DNA of 64,000 nt from Saccharina japonica (lineage: Eukaryota; Sar; Phaeophyceae; Laminariales; Laminariaceae). Positions 10,991 through 22,468 of the stretch are shown here, one piece after another. Location: NCBI GenBank assembly GCA_008828725.1, contig MEHQ01003804.1, positions 777,555-841,554 of the forward strand, written 5' to 3'. The notes under the pieces were generated by a model. It did no database searches. It was not told where the DNA came from and saw only the letters and a program-made list of their open reading frames with translations. A program made the position numbers and the translations under genes. Within the stretch, counting starts at the first letter, position 1. Every line of letters begins with the position of its first letter.

Positions 10991-11430
10991 GGCGCAGCTT
11001 CAGTTAATCGGTACACTGTGTTCATACCAGTCCAGTTTGCGAGGCACACAATGCGTCGTCGTCAAGTATACAAACAATTCGACGATCCACGAGCCCAACA
11101 GATATCAACCCCACCGTATTTCGCCTGCACATGAATAGGACTACTGTCGAGATTGATCAGGAAGGCCACCCGATTCAAGTGCTTGACAAACAGCATGCAG
11201 GAGCTCACCTGCGGCGGTAGTCCACGCGTTGAGAGGAACCGGCGATAGAACGCACCACACACAGGCCCCCAACCAAGCTCCCGAACCCCGAACTCGCCAG
11301 AAGGACTCGGTCTACAGGAGACCTAAAACGGATATAAAATGAAACGCCCGATGGGGCACTCAATATGCGGCGAAATATCATCCAATCATCAGAGTACAAT
11401 CGCGTTGCAGAGATTCAGCAGACCCGGGCC

Positions 11431-12065
11431 GGGACATGCATGCTCTTTGTTATAAACACCTTTATTATGTTTGTATGGTGCCACGTGCTCCGCGTGCTAC
11501 GCGTGCTCCTAACTCCCTGCAGGGTCTAGCGCATGAATTACTGTACTGAAGTAGCTTGATTATTTCGAGAGTAGCGCGTGCTACTTTGGTTTCGGTGACA
11601 ACGCTGTGGGCGATAAGCATAACTGTAATACGTAGCATGGCCAAGACTGACTGCCGTTGTTTCCGCAAGGGCAAAAACAATGGGCTGGTTGGGGTTGCCG
11701 GAGGAAGGGGAAGTTGATTGTTTTGGGGTGGGTCCTCCCCTGCCTATTTTTGTTAGTTTCGAAACTACGAGCTACGAGCGTGACTGCTTACTATTTCCGC
11801 CTTGTTGAGCATGTTGGGTATACCGGTATACCATATGCCCCATCTTGTTGGCGTCCAATGCAAGATACGTTCACGGGAAACTTCGACGGCGAAAGTTGGC
11901 AAAACATCCTACGGCCCGACCTCACGCTTGCAGCTCGCCGGGTGCCGATAGCACGAGTCTATCGTACGAGTACGGCAGCAGTGTACTTGTACCGATACCT
12001 ACGTAGCAGCACGTCGTTTTTGGGGATGGCTAGATGATCCCACTGTGCAGACAGTCGAGGGTGGC
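11431..12065. other. Non-coding segment paired with 31.2-31.68 kb
   Basis: Similar to 31205-31680, sharing TTTGGTTTCGGTGACAACGC, GGGCAAAAACAATGGGCTGG and TATACCGGTATACCATA. The 31.5 kb copy contains a family B insertion that is absent here. I see no gene. Confidence 0.55.
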
Positions 12066-12593
12066 CTACAGTAGTAATCATTTGAGAAGGTGCTATTTTT
12101 TTGTGGGTTCTGCCGATGGCTGTACTGAAAGAACCAAGGCGACAATTCACACGCCGGTTGTGTCCAACAATGCCCTGAGTGAAAATGAAAATTCGCGTTC
12201 GCGTCGATCTTTATATTTTTCATTTTCAGCGCCATCAAAAATGGATATTTTACTACAATACAACTTGTATGATGATCGTATAGCTTGTCACCACAATCCT
12301 CCGGGAACACATTTTCAATATCGGGTCTAGAATGTGGTCTCCTGAGCCAGCCGAAAATAAATATATTGAAAATTGACCATATGAAATTCTTACCAAAAAT
12401 AGCCTTTCAAGGCTATAACTACTGTAAAGCAAAACTGAAAAATATAAAGATCGACGCGAACGCGAATTTTCATTTTCACTCAGGGCATTGTTGGACACAA
12501 CCAGCGTGTGAATTGTCGCCTTGGTTCTTTCAGTACAGCCATCGGCAGAACCCACAAAAAAAATAGCACGTTCTCAAATGGTTACTACTGTAG
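12066..12593. mobile_element. Fold-back element with ~166-bp inverted arms
   Basis: The arms 12066-12231 and 12428-12593 are near-perfect inverted copies: CTACAGTAGTAAtCATTTGA and its complement at the ends, then TTTTGTGGGTTCTGCCGATGG, then ATGAAAATTCGCGTTCGCG. The unpaired centre is about 195 bp. Short open frames on both strands read the same arm peptide, which confirms symmetry rather than coding. No clear target duplication was seen. Confidence 0.8.
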
Positions 12594-12707
12594 ATGCGAT
12601 GACAGATGACAGCCCTGCCTGGGTTGATGACCTCATGCTGCTTGATTGCTAGAGGTCTGGCTTTTTCATACGGCGACTTCTACGTATGAGATACGAACCA
12701 CCTTAGT

Positions 12708-12801
12708 GGCCCTATGTAGCAGTGTTCTTTCTCGTCCACGAGTTGATACGTATCGGCCCTATGTAGCAGTGTTCTTTCTCGTCCACGAGTTGATACGTAT
12801 C
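12708..12801 (+). repeat. Exact 47-bp tandem duplication
   Basis: GGCCCTATGTAGCAGTGTTC through GAGTTGATACGTATC is present twice in a row with no visible difference, so the duplication is recent or a local assembly artefact. Confidence 0.9.
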
Positions 12802-13199
12802 CCGTTGCTCGCGTTGTTATTAATAGTTATATCTGGTTGTTGTTGCTGTTCGGAAGGGGCGTGCGGGAGAATAAGGGCGTGGATACGAAGCATTAGAAGG
12901 CCGAAAGGACGCTTGCATGAGGCGCATGTGATTTCAGCCCCTATGATACATAGGGCTGTAGAGTCATTACAGAATTCTGAGCTGTCTGCGCTCGGAAACT
13001 ACACGTGGAGTCCTTTGTTGCATAGCTTCCTTGGTCACGCTTTTAACTCTTTACTACGGTATGAACTCGCCCGAGGGTGGATCAGAAGGCCCGGAAGAGC
13101 GGTGGGATTACGAACTACCACATTATTCGACTTTTGAGTTTACTTCTATGAAAGTTTCCGCATTTTTCTTTTTTTACTTGAATGGAAGTAAATTTTACT

Positions 13200-13960
13200 T
13201 CTAAGGGCCATTCTTACCGGAGCCATATATTACCAAAATTTCCAACATTTCCAACATATTTTTTCGCGCAAATTTCTAAATTTCCATTTTTTCCATTTTT
13301 TTTTCCCATTTATTGGAACGCGAAGCCTTCCAAACATTTTGCCCTCTGAAGAATTTCCAATATTTTCAATATTTCCAATATCTCCAATATTTCCAATATT
13401 TCCAATATTTCCAATATTTCCAAGATTTCCTTTTCTTTTTTTTTAAATACTGGAAATCATGGATAAAAGCTGCTCGATAAGAACGACCCTTATACGAAAG
13501 TAACTTTCGTGGGGAAGTACATTTTTCTTCCACAAAAACATGTTTCTTCCGCTCAAGCTTACTTTTGACGGAAGATGTTTCTACTTTCATGGAAGTAAAC
13601 ACGGAAGCGAGGACATGAATTCTCCCCCTGCTCCCTCTTGGTACACCGTCCCACCCAAAGTGGGTCAATCTCGATTACCAAAACGTGGACCTATTGCAAA
13701 CGGGATATCAAAAACCGTGTACGCGCACCGCGGAACCTCACTAGACCTGTCTCATGGCCGAACGCCTTTTTCAAACCGAATCTTACAAGGAACCATGGAG
13801 GTATTTTTATTCCCATGAAAGAAAATACGGTTGTACTCCCATGAAAATTTCCACACGATTCAATTTGCTTTCATGAAAGTTGTTTTTTCACATTTCATGG
13901 AAGTATTTTTAACTTCCATGAAACCAAAACAAATATGGGTTTGTTTGATTTCATGGCAGT
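13200..13960. repeat. TTTCCAATA microsatellite and TTCCATGGAAG-rich region
   Basis: A (TTTCCAATA)n run at 13358-13430 is followed by many palindromic ACTTCCATGGAAGT-like motifs. A segment at 13650-13735 is similar, in inverted orientation, to 25710-25790, and the same palindromic motifs flank both. No gene is supported. Confidence 0.65.
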
Positions 13961-14639
13961 AAAGGAAACAATACCAAGAACGTGGTAGACCCTGGAATTA
14001 GCGGGCTTGGCTGGATAAGCCCTGCTTGAAGAAGGTAACGCCAGAGGGCGGGAAGGAAAACATTGCGCCATGGAATGTCGAATACGTTTGTCTTGCTTCC
14101 GCACATTGTTTTACGTCGCCGGGCTTGGGTGGGTCAAAATGTAGGTGCGTTCCTTAGCAGATAGATCGATGTACCCCAGGTAACGCTTCCGCACCTATGA
14201 AAAATACGCTTGCGGCGATAATTCATCGGGGAAGCCAACCGCTGACCACGCCTGGTGTCGTTGATGGTTCGCCTGCGTACCCTCGTATCTGTACATCTCC
14301 TGTATGCCACTGCCTGAATAATCTGGAACAGTCTTCGACACCCACATCCCACGCCGTAGGATGCCTGGCTAGGTTTTCGAGCGAGACGACTATGCTGAAC
14401 TACGAATGCATGCTAGGATAATATTAGGCTGGCCATGCGGTGTAACAGCAAGCAGCAAAAAAAAACAACGCCAAGTATGTATAATATGTCGCACGTATAC
14501 GAGAGCTGTGATATTGTTACATTGTTTGACTTGATATAACGGTACAGGCCTCTCCGGTACTGTGACGCAAAGCCCACACACACCTCTACCATGGACACAC
14601 ACAAAAACAAACAGTGAGAAATATATGTATTTTTCGAAC

Positions 14640-14965
14640 CCACAGGAGGGGCGGTATACCTGGTACTTCAGCTCAATCCCAACAGCCATCACAATACTGA
14701 CTGATGCCACTGCGGGCGTGTATGCGGATGTTTGAAGGTGTTTCAAACCCTCTCTCGGTGCATGAACCTCTTGGCGACGAGGCTATACCATTTGTCTTAG
14801 TGATCAACTCTTCCCTGTCGGACTTGGAAGACAGCACCCTCCTAGGCCCAAAGTTATTTTTTCCCTCGGGTAACTTGTTTAGCACCGAAACTGTCTTCCG
14901 TTCTGCAACTCCTTGCATTCGGTTGTTCATAGCCTGGTCCCACGCTCCTTCATATGACGAATGGT
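14640..14965 (-). pseudogene. Ty1/copia reverse-transcriptase fragment, frameshifted
   Basis: On the minus strand, a frame from about 14965 to 14750 (AWDQAMNNRMQGVAERKT, then LNKLPEGKNNFGPRRVLSSK) matches the start of the copia RVT_2 domain: W-x-x-A-M, K-T-x-x-V-L, L-P-x-G-K, R-x-V-x-x-x-K. The continuation is in a second frame at about 14746-14640 (YTPAVASVSIVMAVGIE), equivalent to the F-x-P-T-P-A-V-A-S-V segment. At least one frameshift separates them, so it is a remnant. No LTRs, integrase or RNase H were recognised nearby. Family assignment rests on these motifs only. Confidence 0.55.
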
Positions 14966-15154
14966 CTACACGTGCTACCGACACAGGAGGCACATCTGAT
15001 TCGCTGACCGAACCACTGGGCATGCAAAAGTCAGACTTCACTCGGGCTTCGGTGGCGACCAGGGCAACCTCGTCAAAGATGCTCACGAGCGAGAGGGTGC
15101 TGCTGAATTCGTCCGGCACTCATTGCAGCGCTAGAGCGCCTGACGGCTCCCCGA

Positions 15155-15880
15155 CTACCACGGGCTCGAGGAGGTTATCGAGTCCGACGACTCGTCAAAC
15201 GCGTAGCCTCCGAAACCTTCTTCGGCATCAGTTTCCTTCCCCTGACACACCATGTCAGCCAAGCATCGGTGAAAAGCACCCAACGCAGGTTCGTCCGCAA
15301 TAATCTGGTTCCCGCCTCTCATCCGGAGACGAGAAGAGCTCCGGCGTGCGCCAGCTCTGCAGCCTGCGCTCTTCTCTCTTGCGCAGCTCAGCGACACGCA
15401 CGTCGACGGGAACGCTGCCGGCACTGTCGTTGCTACTTACCGCGTTGACGCTGCTGCTGCTACTGGGGCTGCTGTTGGGACCGGATGAAGGGCGATTTAT
15501 CTGGCCGCCCCCCAGGTCGATCTCCCTTTTGACGCTTCCGTCTTCGGTGTCTTCCCGCTGGCGGCTTTGGTGTCGTCAGGGAAACCCTATATTATGTCTA
15601 GTGTAGACTGTAGCACATCCTGTTGAAGAACAGCGATATTTGCGTCGGTACGTACTGTTCAGAAGTTAGGATTTTCGTTAGTCGTTGCGCTGGCGAAGAA
15701 GAAAATGTTTCAGGATACAGCCGGCTGTAGCGGAGTCACCCTTTATATCGTTCCTGCTTGACACCCCAGGTAGTATCAATTTATCTTTGATGTATAGCTT
15801 TTCTTTGAGTTCACAGCGGGGGGGGGCGAGGGTGGCACGCATTACACTTGTAGGAAGGCGCTCATCTTGTGTCCAGAGCT
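15155..15880. other. Open but unassigned region next to the copia remnant
   Basis: The minus-strand frame 15155-15424 (89 codons) contains an acidic stretch and could be more of the copia polyprotein, but I recognise no motif. A G-run and simple sequence lie at 15820-15830. Confidence 0.3.
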
Positions 15881-15889
15881 AATGCGAGG

Positions 15890-17735
15890 GAGATTGGTTT
15901 CTTCGAGTGCGCACAGTAAGGGGGTGGCGCGCTCCAGAACTGTGCAGACGAGATGGACGCGGTGTGGACTTTTCAAGGACTGGAGCTACGATAGGGTGAG
16001 TCGCTCTGGAGTCCTAACGTTTCAGCTGACGCGTGCTGCGATAGAGGTGTCACCATGATTTTTGTTGAGGCTCCTCACTTGAGGCGCTCTATACTAACAG
16101 CAAGTAATCTGTACTAATAGTAAGTCACCCGGAAACTGATTTTGAAAGGAAAAGAAAAACGCTAACCCGATGAACAATCCCATGGTCTCAAAAAAGTCTA
16201 AAATGAACATTTTAGCACCGCAAGAATGAAATTCGGACGATTTTGGGTGGAGGAGTCCCATCATTCCGAACACGTTTCAGCCAAACAAAAGGTACACTAC
16301 AGTAACTCTACCGTAGCACGCGTCAGCTCGTGAGAGGCACTCGGCGGAGTGACCACGTCATTTCTTCCCCGCCGTCGGGAGATTATTTTCAGCGATATGC
16401 ACCGCCTCAACATTCAATGTTGAGTTAGGTACAGAGCCGCTCTCGCCGGAGGACAGTTGCTACGTACGACGGTAGGTGGGGTCGCTTTCATAATATTTCC
16501 ATTGTTTCCAGGGGATGAGAGCCACTCGGTCCAGTGGCGGCCACCATATTTATCAGTAGTCTTGCCCCTTTGGGGACGACGGACTTGGAATTTCTGTACG
16601 GTAGTGTCAAATATATTATTCTGCACAGCAGTGCAACACTAAACATTTGTTTTCCCGTCTTTACGATATGAACCGCGATCGGATTGTTTGCTACTGTATG
16701 TACTCTGCGACAACAAGATTGTGTTTCGTCCTATTTTGCGTGTGAGGTACACAGACAGGTATTCGCCCGAGAAATGCACAGACGGTATAGTGACAATGGG
16801 GGTATATTAACACCAGTCCTGGCCCACAAGCCGCTTTATGTCCTGTCGTGTCATTATACTCCATTCACATATCGGCCGTGTCTGGCGTTGTTTCCATACG
16901 TACCTCAAGGCGGCTTTTCAGAGTTTTGATATATAACCACGGGAAAAGGGGAGAGTTGTGTTCGCCTGTTCTTGAAGTAGTGGTGTTGTCCATTGCACTC
17001 ACTGGTATGATAGGCTGATGATGGCTTTTCGTGGGCAGGCTCTCATAGTAGCAGGGCGCACGGGGCACATGGGAACATGGTGTAGAAGATCGAAGGATCG
17101 AACAAAATGTCATTATTTGAGCATATCTCTTGAGCATACGAAATTGACCCGGGAGAAAGATTCCAGTTGTCTTTACGTATCCCAGACGGTTACGCGTAAC
17201 TATCGTGTACATCTCGTACTTTCAGCAAGTATGTCGTGGGAAGATGTTTGTGAGGGGGTGCACGCATGTCATGAATGGCCGTAGTCGTCTGGCAACGGAT
17301 CCCCTCATCCCTACAATGTCGAGGCGGAGCACATCGGGCGTTTCCCCGACCAGACTGATCAAGCGCGAAGCGTCATGAGATGTTCGGCGAGTCGAATTGA
17401 GGGTGATGCTCATCTTACTACTACCACCGTACGAACCCCTTGTGACGCGTACTTTCTTGCAAATGGATCCCCACCATCCAACACACCTACAAAAGACCTG
17501 CCGTAGAAAACAACGATGACCCTGCGTTCAAACGAAAGCGAAACGCCCTTCGTGGTTTCACGGTGCCTTTCATGTATTCACCACGTATCCCGCAACCATC
17601 GAAGCCACTAGAGGAACAGCTACTCTTGACACCAACCTAGACTCCTCGTACGAAGCCTACACGCTGGTTCAAGCTTAAAGCTCAACCCATTACCCGTCTT
17701 TTCCGCCACGAACGCCACATCCCGTAGGCAGTATC
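15890..17735. repeat. 1.85-kb tandem duplication, unit 1
   Basis: Unit 1 aligns along its length with unit 2 (17760-19575). Shared landmarks are TCCAGAACTGTGCAGA, GCTCTGGAGTCCTAACGTTTC, a family A MITE, GGATTGTTTGCTACTGT, CACATGGGAACATG and CACCATCCAACAC. Both contain the MITE at the same place, so that insertion preceded the duplication. Open frames in the two units drift out of register, arguing against coding. Confidence 0.8.
16028..16324. mobile_element. Family A MITE, TSD AGCT
   Basis: Starts GACGCGTGCTGCGATAGAGG and ends CCGTAGCACGCGTC, with AGCT on both sides (16024-16027, 16325-16328). The interior contains CTATACTAA...TAGTAAGTCACC and TTTTGGGTGGAGGAGTCCC. Confidence 0.85.
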
Positions 17736-17759
17736 GAGGGCAAACGCGGATGATAGGGT

Positions 17760-19575
17760 TTTCTGTGAGTGCACAGAGTAAGGGAGTGGCTCGCACCAGA
17801 ACTGTGCAGAAGAGCTGGACGCCGTGGGGAGTTTCTGGGACTGGAGCTACGGTAGGGTGGTTCGCTCTGGAGTCCTAACGTTTCACCTGACGCATGCTGT
17901 CAGATGGTAGAGATGCCACCATGATTTGGCTCAGGCTCCTCACTTGAGGAGTTCTATACTAATAGTAAGTTAAAAACTGATTTTGGAGGAAATGTTTCAA
18001 AATACTACCCGATGAACAATCCCATGGTCTCAAAAGTAGAAATAGAAAGTTTCAGCATCACAAGAATGAGATTCCGACGATTTGGGGTAGAGGAGTCCCA
18101 CCATTCAGAACAGGTTTTAGCCAATACCAAAGGCACAGTACCTCTATCGTAGCACGCGTCAGCTCGTCAGAGGGAGTAACCACGTCATTTCTCAACAGTC
18201 GGGATATTGTTTTCAGCGATATGCACCCCCACAACATCAAAGTTTGAGTGAGGAACAGCGCAGAGCCACTCTCGCCCGAGGACAGTACTACGTACGGAGG
18301 GTGGGGTCGCTTTTTTTATGGTTTACCCTTTTGTTGTCAGTGGATTAGAGCCACTCGGTGGAGTGCCTGCCGCCATATGTGTTAGCAGTCTCACATAATC
18401 CTTGTTAGAACTGCACTCCCAGTTTGGGGGAAAGGGACTTGGAATCGCAGTGCTGTAGTGTCAAATATATGGTTCTGCACAGTGCAGCACTAAAACACTT
18501 TCTGTTTTCGCGATATGAACCGCGATGGGATTGTTTGCTACTGTGTGTACTCTGAGACAACAAGATCATGATTCGTGTCCTATTTTGAGTAAGGTGCAGA
18601 GGCATTTGCCCGATAAACGTAAACGCTGTATAGTGAAAATTAAGGTATATTGTCAGGGGGTATATAGTATATACCCCCCTATATCCCCCTACTGTAGCAC
18701 CAGTCCTGGCCCACCGGCCGCTGAATGCCCGGTCGGTCTATATCACTGCGGTCATATCGGCCGTGTCTAGAATCGATTGCATACCTCCAGGCGGTTTTCT
18801 AAGGTTTTGATGTCGAACCAGGGGGGAAAGGGAGAGTTGTGTTCGCCTATTTTTGAAGTAGGCGCATTGTCCAGTGCACTCACTGGCATCATAGTAGCGG
18901 GCTCCCATAGTAGCGGGGCGCACGGGGTACATGGGAACATGATGTAGAATATCGAAGGATCGAACATAAAGTGCCATTATTGGGGCACCTCCCTTGAGCG
19001 TATGAAATGGACCCGGGATATAAATGCCATGTATCTCTGCGTATGTCAGACGGTTATGTGGAACAATCGTCGTAGTTTCAACCAGAATTTTGTGCGAAGG
19101 TCCCTGTGAGGGGGCGCACTCATGCCATGAATGGCCGTAGTCGTACGACAACAGACCCCCGCCTCCTTACAATGTCGAGGCGGAGCACGTTGGGCGTTTA
19201 CCCGACCAGCCACACCAAGCGCTAAGCGACATCAGGGTGTTCGGCGAGTTGAATTGAGCTTCATCTCACTACTACGATACGAACCGCTTGTGAGGCGTAC
19301 TTTTTTACAAACTCATCCCCACCATCCAACACATCTACAAACAACCTACCGTACAAAACAGCGATGACCCCCCTGCCTCCAGACGAAGGGGAAACGCCGT
19401 CCGTGGCGGTCACGATGCCTCTCATGTAATCACCACGTATGCCGCAACCATCGAGACCAGTAGAGGAACAGCTACTCTTGACACCAACCTAGCCTGCTCG
19501 TGCAAAGCCTAAACGCCGTTTCAAGCTGAAAGCTCGATCCGTCTACTTGTTTACTCCGCCACGAATGCCGCCTGC
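17760..19575. repeat. 1.85-kb tandem duplication, unit 2
   Basis: Second copy of the unit at 15890-17735. It is diverged by substitutions and small indels. At 18652-18692 it has acquired a near-perfect palindrome (GGGGGTATATAGTATATACC and more) that unit 1 lacks. Confidence 0.8.
17889..18160. mobile_element. Family A MITE within duplication unit 2
   Basis: Starts GACGCATGCTGTCAG and ends CTATCGTAGCACGCGTC. The right flank is AGCT and the left is ACCT, consistent with the copy in unit 1 after one substitution. Confidence 0.8.
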
Positions 19576-20060
19576 CAAATATATTCCAGTATTGCAATGG
19601 TTGGATTGATACTGACTCCCATGAATGGGGCCTATGGCAATAGTCCCTCCCCCACTCACAAAGGCACTGTCTGGCCCGACACTATTCTCAACAAAGTCGA
19701 TGGCATGGTCATAACATCGCGTCGTCGAATTGTACTGGCCATATTTCGGTTTCCGAATCATCCAAGTTGTGCCATCGCGTCGTTGAATTATACTGGCCAG
19801 GTGCAGAATTTCGGAGTATTTATGGTGTTCGAGGTATGTTACGTAGTATTATCGTGGACGGCCTTCCTGTTTGCCGCTCTTGAATTTGGTGAAAATGGTC
19901 TATAATTACGTGATCGCAGGTATTGACATTTCCTTCCGTAAGAGTGTTTATATTTATTTTCAAACCGCTTCGTTTGGGCATCGAGGTGCTGTACAGCGGG
20001 CTAAACAGCCAGTGCAAAACACGAAACGTGAGAAAAAGACAGAATCGAAACGACCCGGCG
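19576..20060. other. Spacer between the tandem duplication and block copy 2
   Basis: Contains a short direct repeat (ATCGCGTCGTCGAATTGTAC and ATCGCGTCGTTGAATTATAC, about 65 bp apart). No gene is recognised. Confidence 0.4.
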
Positions 20061-20499
20061 TCATGTTCCCTAAGGCATGTCTGTGTAAACCTGCTTCGCC
20101 CAGAATATTCCAAGGGACCTACAGAGCAGAACCTCTACGCACGAAGAACGGTACGAGCAAGAGTGTACGCCCGACGTCAATCGTATTATGAACCTACAGT
20201 GACGAAATCCCGAGGCAATGGTGTAAACGCTACCCTTTGACGGCATAAACGTAGCAATGTTCACGCCAGTTTTGGAGACAGAGCCTGCAATGCTGCCCGC
20301 GTGTCATATAGACCCCTCCAGGAATAGTATTTCGTTTAATTGCTTTGCGACTGGAATCTGGGATCCCACGACGAGCAACTATCCACAAAACAGTGACGAC
20401 CAAGATTATGGCGGAAGAGCCCGAGCTACAAACTCCAAACACCAATTCGGCAACGGGCCGACAGCGGCTCATTGCACATGTGTACAATATCGCTAAGGA

Positions 20500-22326
20500 C
20501 TAAAGCACAGCATACCGGCGTGCACGTCCGATAGGCGGAAACATCATGTCTATTTGAATTCCAAGGAATCTGCGCTCCTCTTCCACCGGTGGAGGACAGT
20601 CGCTTAGCCTTACCCACTCGAAAATAAGCTCGTCCCCGCACAGTTCGGCCGCATAATACGTTTCCTGGTTCCACGGACAGCCTTTTGCTCGCGCCCACTG
20701 CAGTATGTCTAGACGCTTTGCCACGACGGCACCTGTGCACGTGCGATAGTCCCAGGGGCAGCCGTTGCGCCGCGCCCATTTCAGCACCTCAAAATGACCG
20801 AATCTCGCCGCTTCGCGGCACACATGACCATCCCATGGGCATCCTTCTGCTCGCAGCCACTGCAATATGCGCAGATGCCCTGCGGCGGCTGTACTTGTGC
20901 ACGTGTAGTTGTCCCAGGGGCAGCCGTGAGATCGGGCCCATTTCAGCGCCTCAAATTGGCCTCCTCTAGCTGCCTGAGGGCATGTGAAAGCCTCCCATGG
21001 ACAGCCTTGCGCTCGAGCCCACTCCATTATGTCCAGGCGACCTGCCGCGGCTGCATAGGTGAAAACACGGTCGCCCCAGGGGCAGCCGTTACACCGTGCC
21101 CATTTAAGCACTTCCCAGTGACGTCTACTAGCTGCCTCACTACAGGTAACATCATCCCAGCTGATGCCGTTAGCTCGAACCCACTTCAGCGCGTCAAGTT
21201 TCCCTTTGCTAACAGCCCACTTGCGTAACCCAGGTATGTCCTTCAAGAGATTGCTGGCCTTCATCCAGTCGAGTATATGAAAGTGCCCCTTATCAGCTGC
21301 ATATATGCCGGAATCTTCGTGTAAACCGCAGCCTTTGGACACCATCCACTGCAGCGTGTTCAAGTGCCCGTTTCGAAGAGCGCCTTCACACGGGGCATTG
21401 TGCCAGGGGCAGCCCTGGGCTCTCACCCACTTAAGAACCTCCAGGTGCCCTCCGGCGGAAGCACTCTCGCACGTTCTAGAGTTCCACGGGCAGCTTCGAG
21501 CTCGCACCCACTTAATAATGTCAAGGTACCCACCCCCGGCGGCTTTCGCGCAAGTTCGACCGTCCCATGGGCACCTTTTGGAACGCGCCCACCGCAGGAT
21601 GTCGAGATGCCCTGAACCGGCGGCCTCGCTGCAAGTAGTCTCGTCCCAGCGACAGCCGCGGTCTCGTGCCCACTGAAGAATGTCGAGGTGTCCACCCCCA
21701 GCAGCCTTCGCGCAAGTTTCTTCGTCCCAAGGGCAGTTTTTGACACGTGCCCACCGCAGCATCTCGAGATTCCCTGAACCGGCGGCCTCGCTGCACGTAG
21801 TTCCGTCCCAGGGGCAATCGTTAGCGCGTGCCCACATCAGGATGCGCAGACTGCCTGCCGTCGCAGCCGCTGTGCAAAGAACCTTGCGCCAGTCGCAACT
21901 CTCGCCGACTGCCCACTGGATCATGTCCAACTTGTCCCGTGCGGCAGCCTTGAAGCAAGCCTTCTCGGACAAAGGGCATCCGTTCGAGTAAGCACACTGT
22001 AGGACATCAAGCCCGCAGTGATCGGCGATGAGTTCGGCCATGTTTCTGCGTACAATCCAATGTATCCCTAGGCCTCCGTCGAAGCTCCACTGCAGCTGAG
22101 ACGCAGAGGTGTCAGCCGTTACTGTGGATTTAGTAATCTTCGGTCGCATCCCCCAAGCCTGTTTCCATTCCTTCGAGACACCGGCGAAGAACAAGTACTG
22201 GTTGGAGAGTAGGTCTGCCAGCACCGACATCACGTCTCGGTTTGTGTGAATCGCAAAACACACTTTAGGCGAATCGCCATTTTCTGTAGCCGCGGTTCCC
22301 GGCACGGTCTTCCACATCCTGAGCAC
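20500..22326 (-). CDS. F-box-like / ankyrin-repeat protein (C-P-W-D type), paralogue 2
   Basis: A single-exon frame of 608 codons, paralogous to 4855-6714 over its whole length. The N-terminal segment DVMSVLADLLSNQYLFFAGV resembles an F-box-like head, followed by about 17 repeats of 26-27 residues with W-A-R-x-x-G-C-P-W-D-x-x-T-C. Repeats 3-8 differ from paralogue 1 at only a few positions, while C-terminal repeats differ at many positions, chiefly around the P-W-x-x-x-T-C segment. The last ~40 residues are unrelated in sequence. An intact frame despite this divergence suggests both genes are, or were recently, under selection. Family knowledge points to protein binding; the partner is unknown. 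Confidence 0.88.
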   Translation of the reverse strand: MLRMWKTVPGTAATENGDSPKVCFAIHTNRDVMSVLADLLSNQYLFFAGVSKEWKQAWGMRPKITKSTVTADTSASQLQWSFDGGLGIHWIVRRNMAELIADHCGLDVLQCAYSNGCPLSEKACFKAAARDKLDMIQWAVGESCDWRKVLCTAAATAGSLRILMWARANDCPWDGTTCSEAAGSGNLEMLRWARVKNCPWDEETCAKAAGGGHLDILQWARDRGCRWDETTCSEAAGSGHLDILRWARSKRCPWDGRTCAKAAGGGYLDIIKWVRARSCPWNSRTCESASAGGHLEVLKWVRAQGCPWHNAPCEGALRNGHLNTLQWMVSKGCGLHEDSGIYAADKGHFHILDWMKASNLLKDIPGLRKWAVSKGKLDALKWVRANGISWDDVTCSEAASRRHWEVLKWARCNGCPWGDRVFTYAAAAGRLDIMEWARAQGCPWEAFTCPQAARGGQFEALKWARSHGCPWDNYTCTSTAAAGHLRILQWLRAEGCPWDGHVCREAARFGHFEVLKWARRNGCPWDYRTCTGAVVAKRLDILQWARAKGCPWNQETYYAAELCGDELIFEWVRLSDCPPPVEEERRFLGIQIDMMFPPIGRARRYAVL

Positions 22327-22468
22327 ATAATAGTTGACAGTGAAAAAAGGTGTTCAGGTTTCATAGGGCTAGTTTCAGCACACAACAAACAGCGAATAGA
22401 GAAGCTCTGGCTAAGACAAATACTCAGGTAGGTCTGTTTTCGTTCGTAGAAACAATAGAATTAGCAGT

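Larger units (their letters stand above)
4410..11430. repeat. Segmental duplication block, copy 1
   Basis: Collinear with about 20060-27600. The matches run through the flank at 4420-4560, the ankyrin gene, the LRR-like frame, the 9.2-9.7 kb CTG region, the 9.95-10.08 kb segment (GAGGGCCTGCAAGC) and the GGGTACCCGG arrays. The offset changes from about 15.64 kb at the gene to about 15.3 and 16.1 kb further on, so indels separate the copies. The fold-back element at 8470-9096 is present only in this copy. Edges are approximate. Confidence 0.75.

Noticed and set aside
14704..15303. 199-codon plus-strand frame
   Set aside because: The minus strand of the same interval carries copia reverse-transcriptase motifs in two frames; the plus frame has no match.
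18738..19151. 137-codon minus-strand frame with a counterpart at 16865-17212
   Set aside because: The two duplicated units keep the same frame only for about 30 codons and then shift, so coding constraint is not supported.
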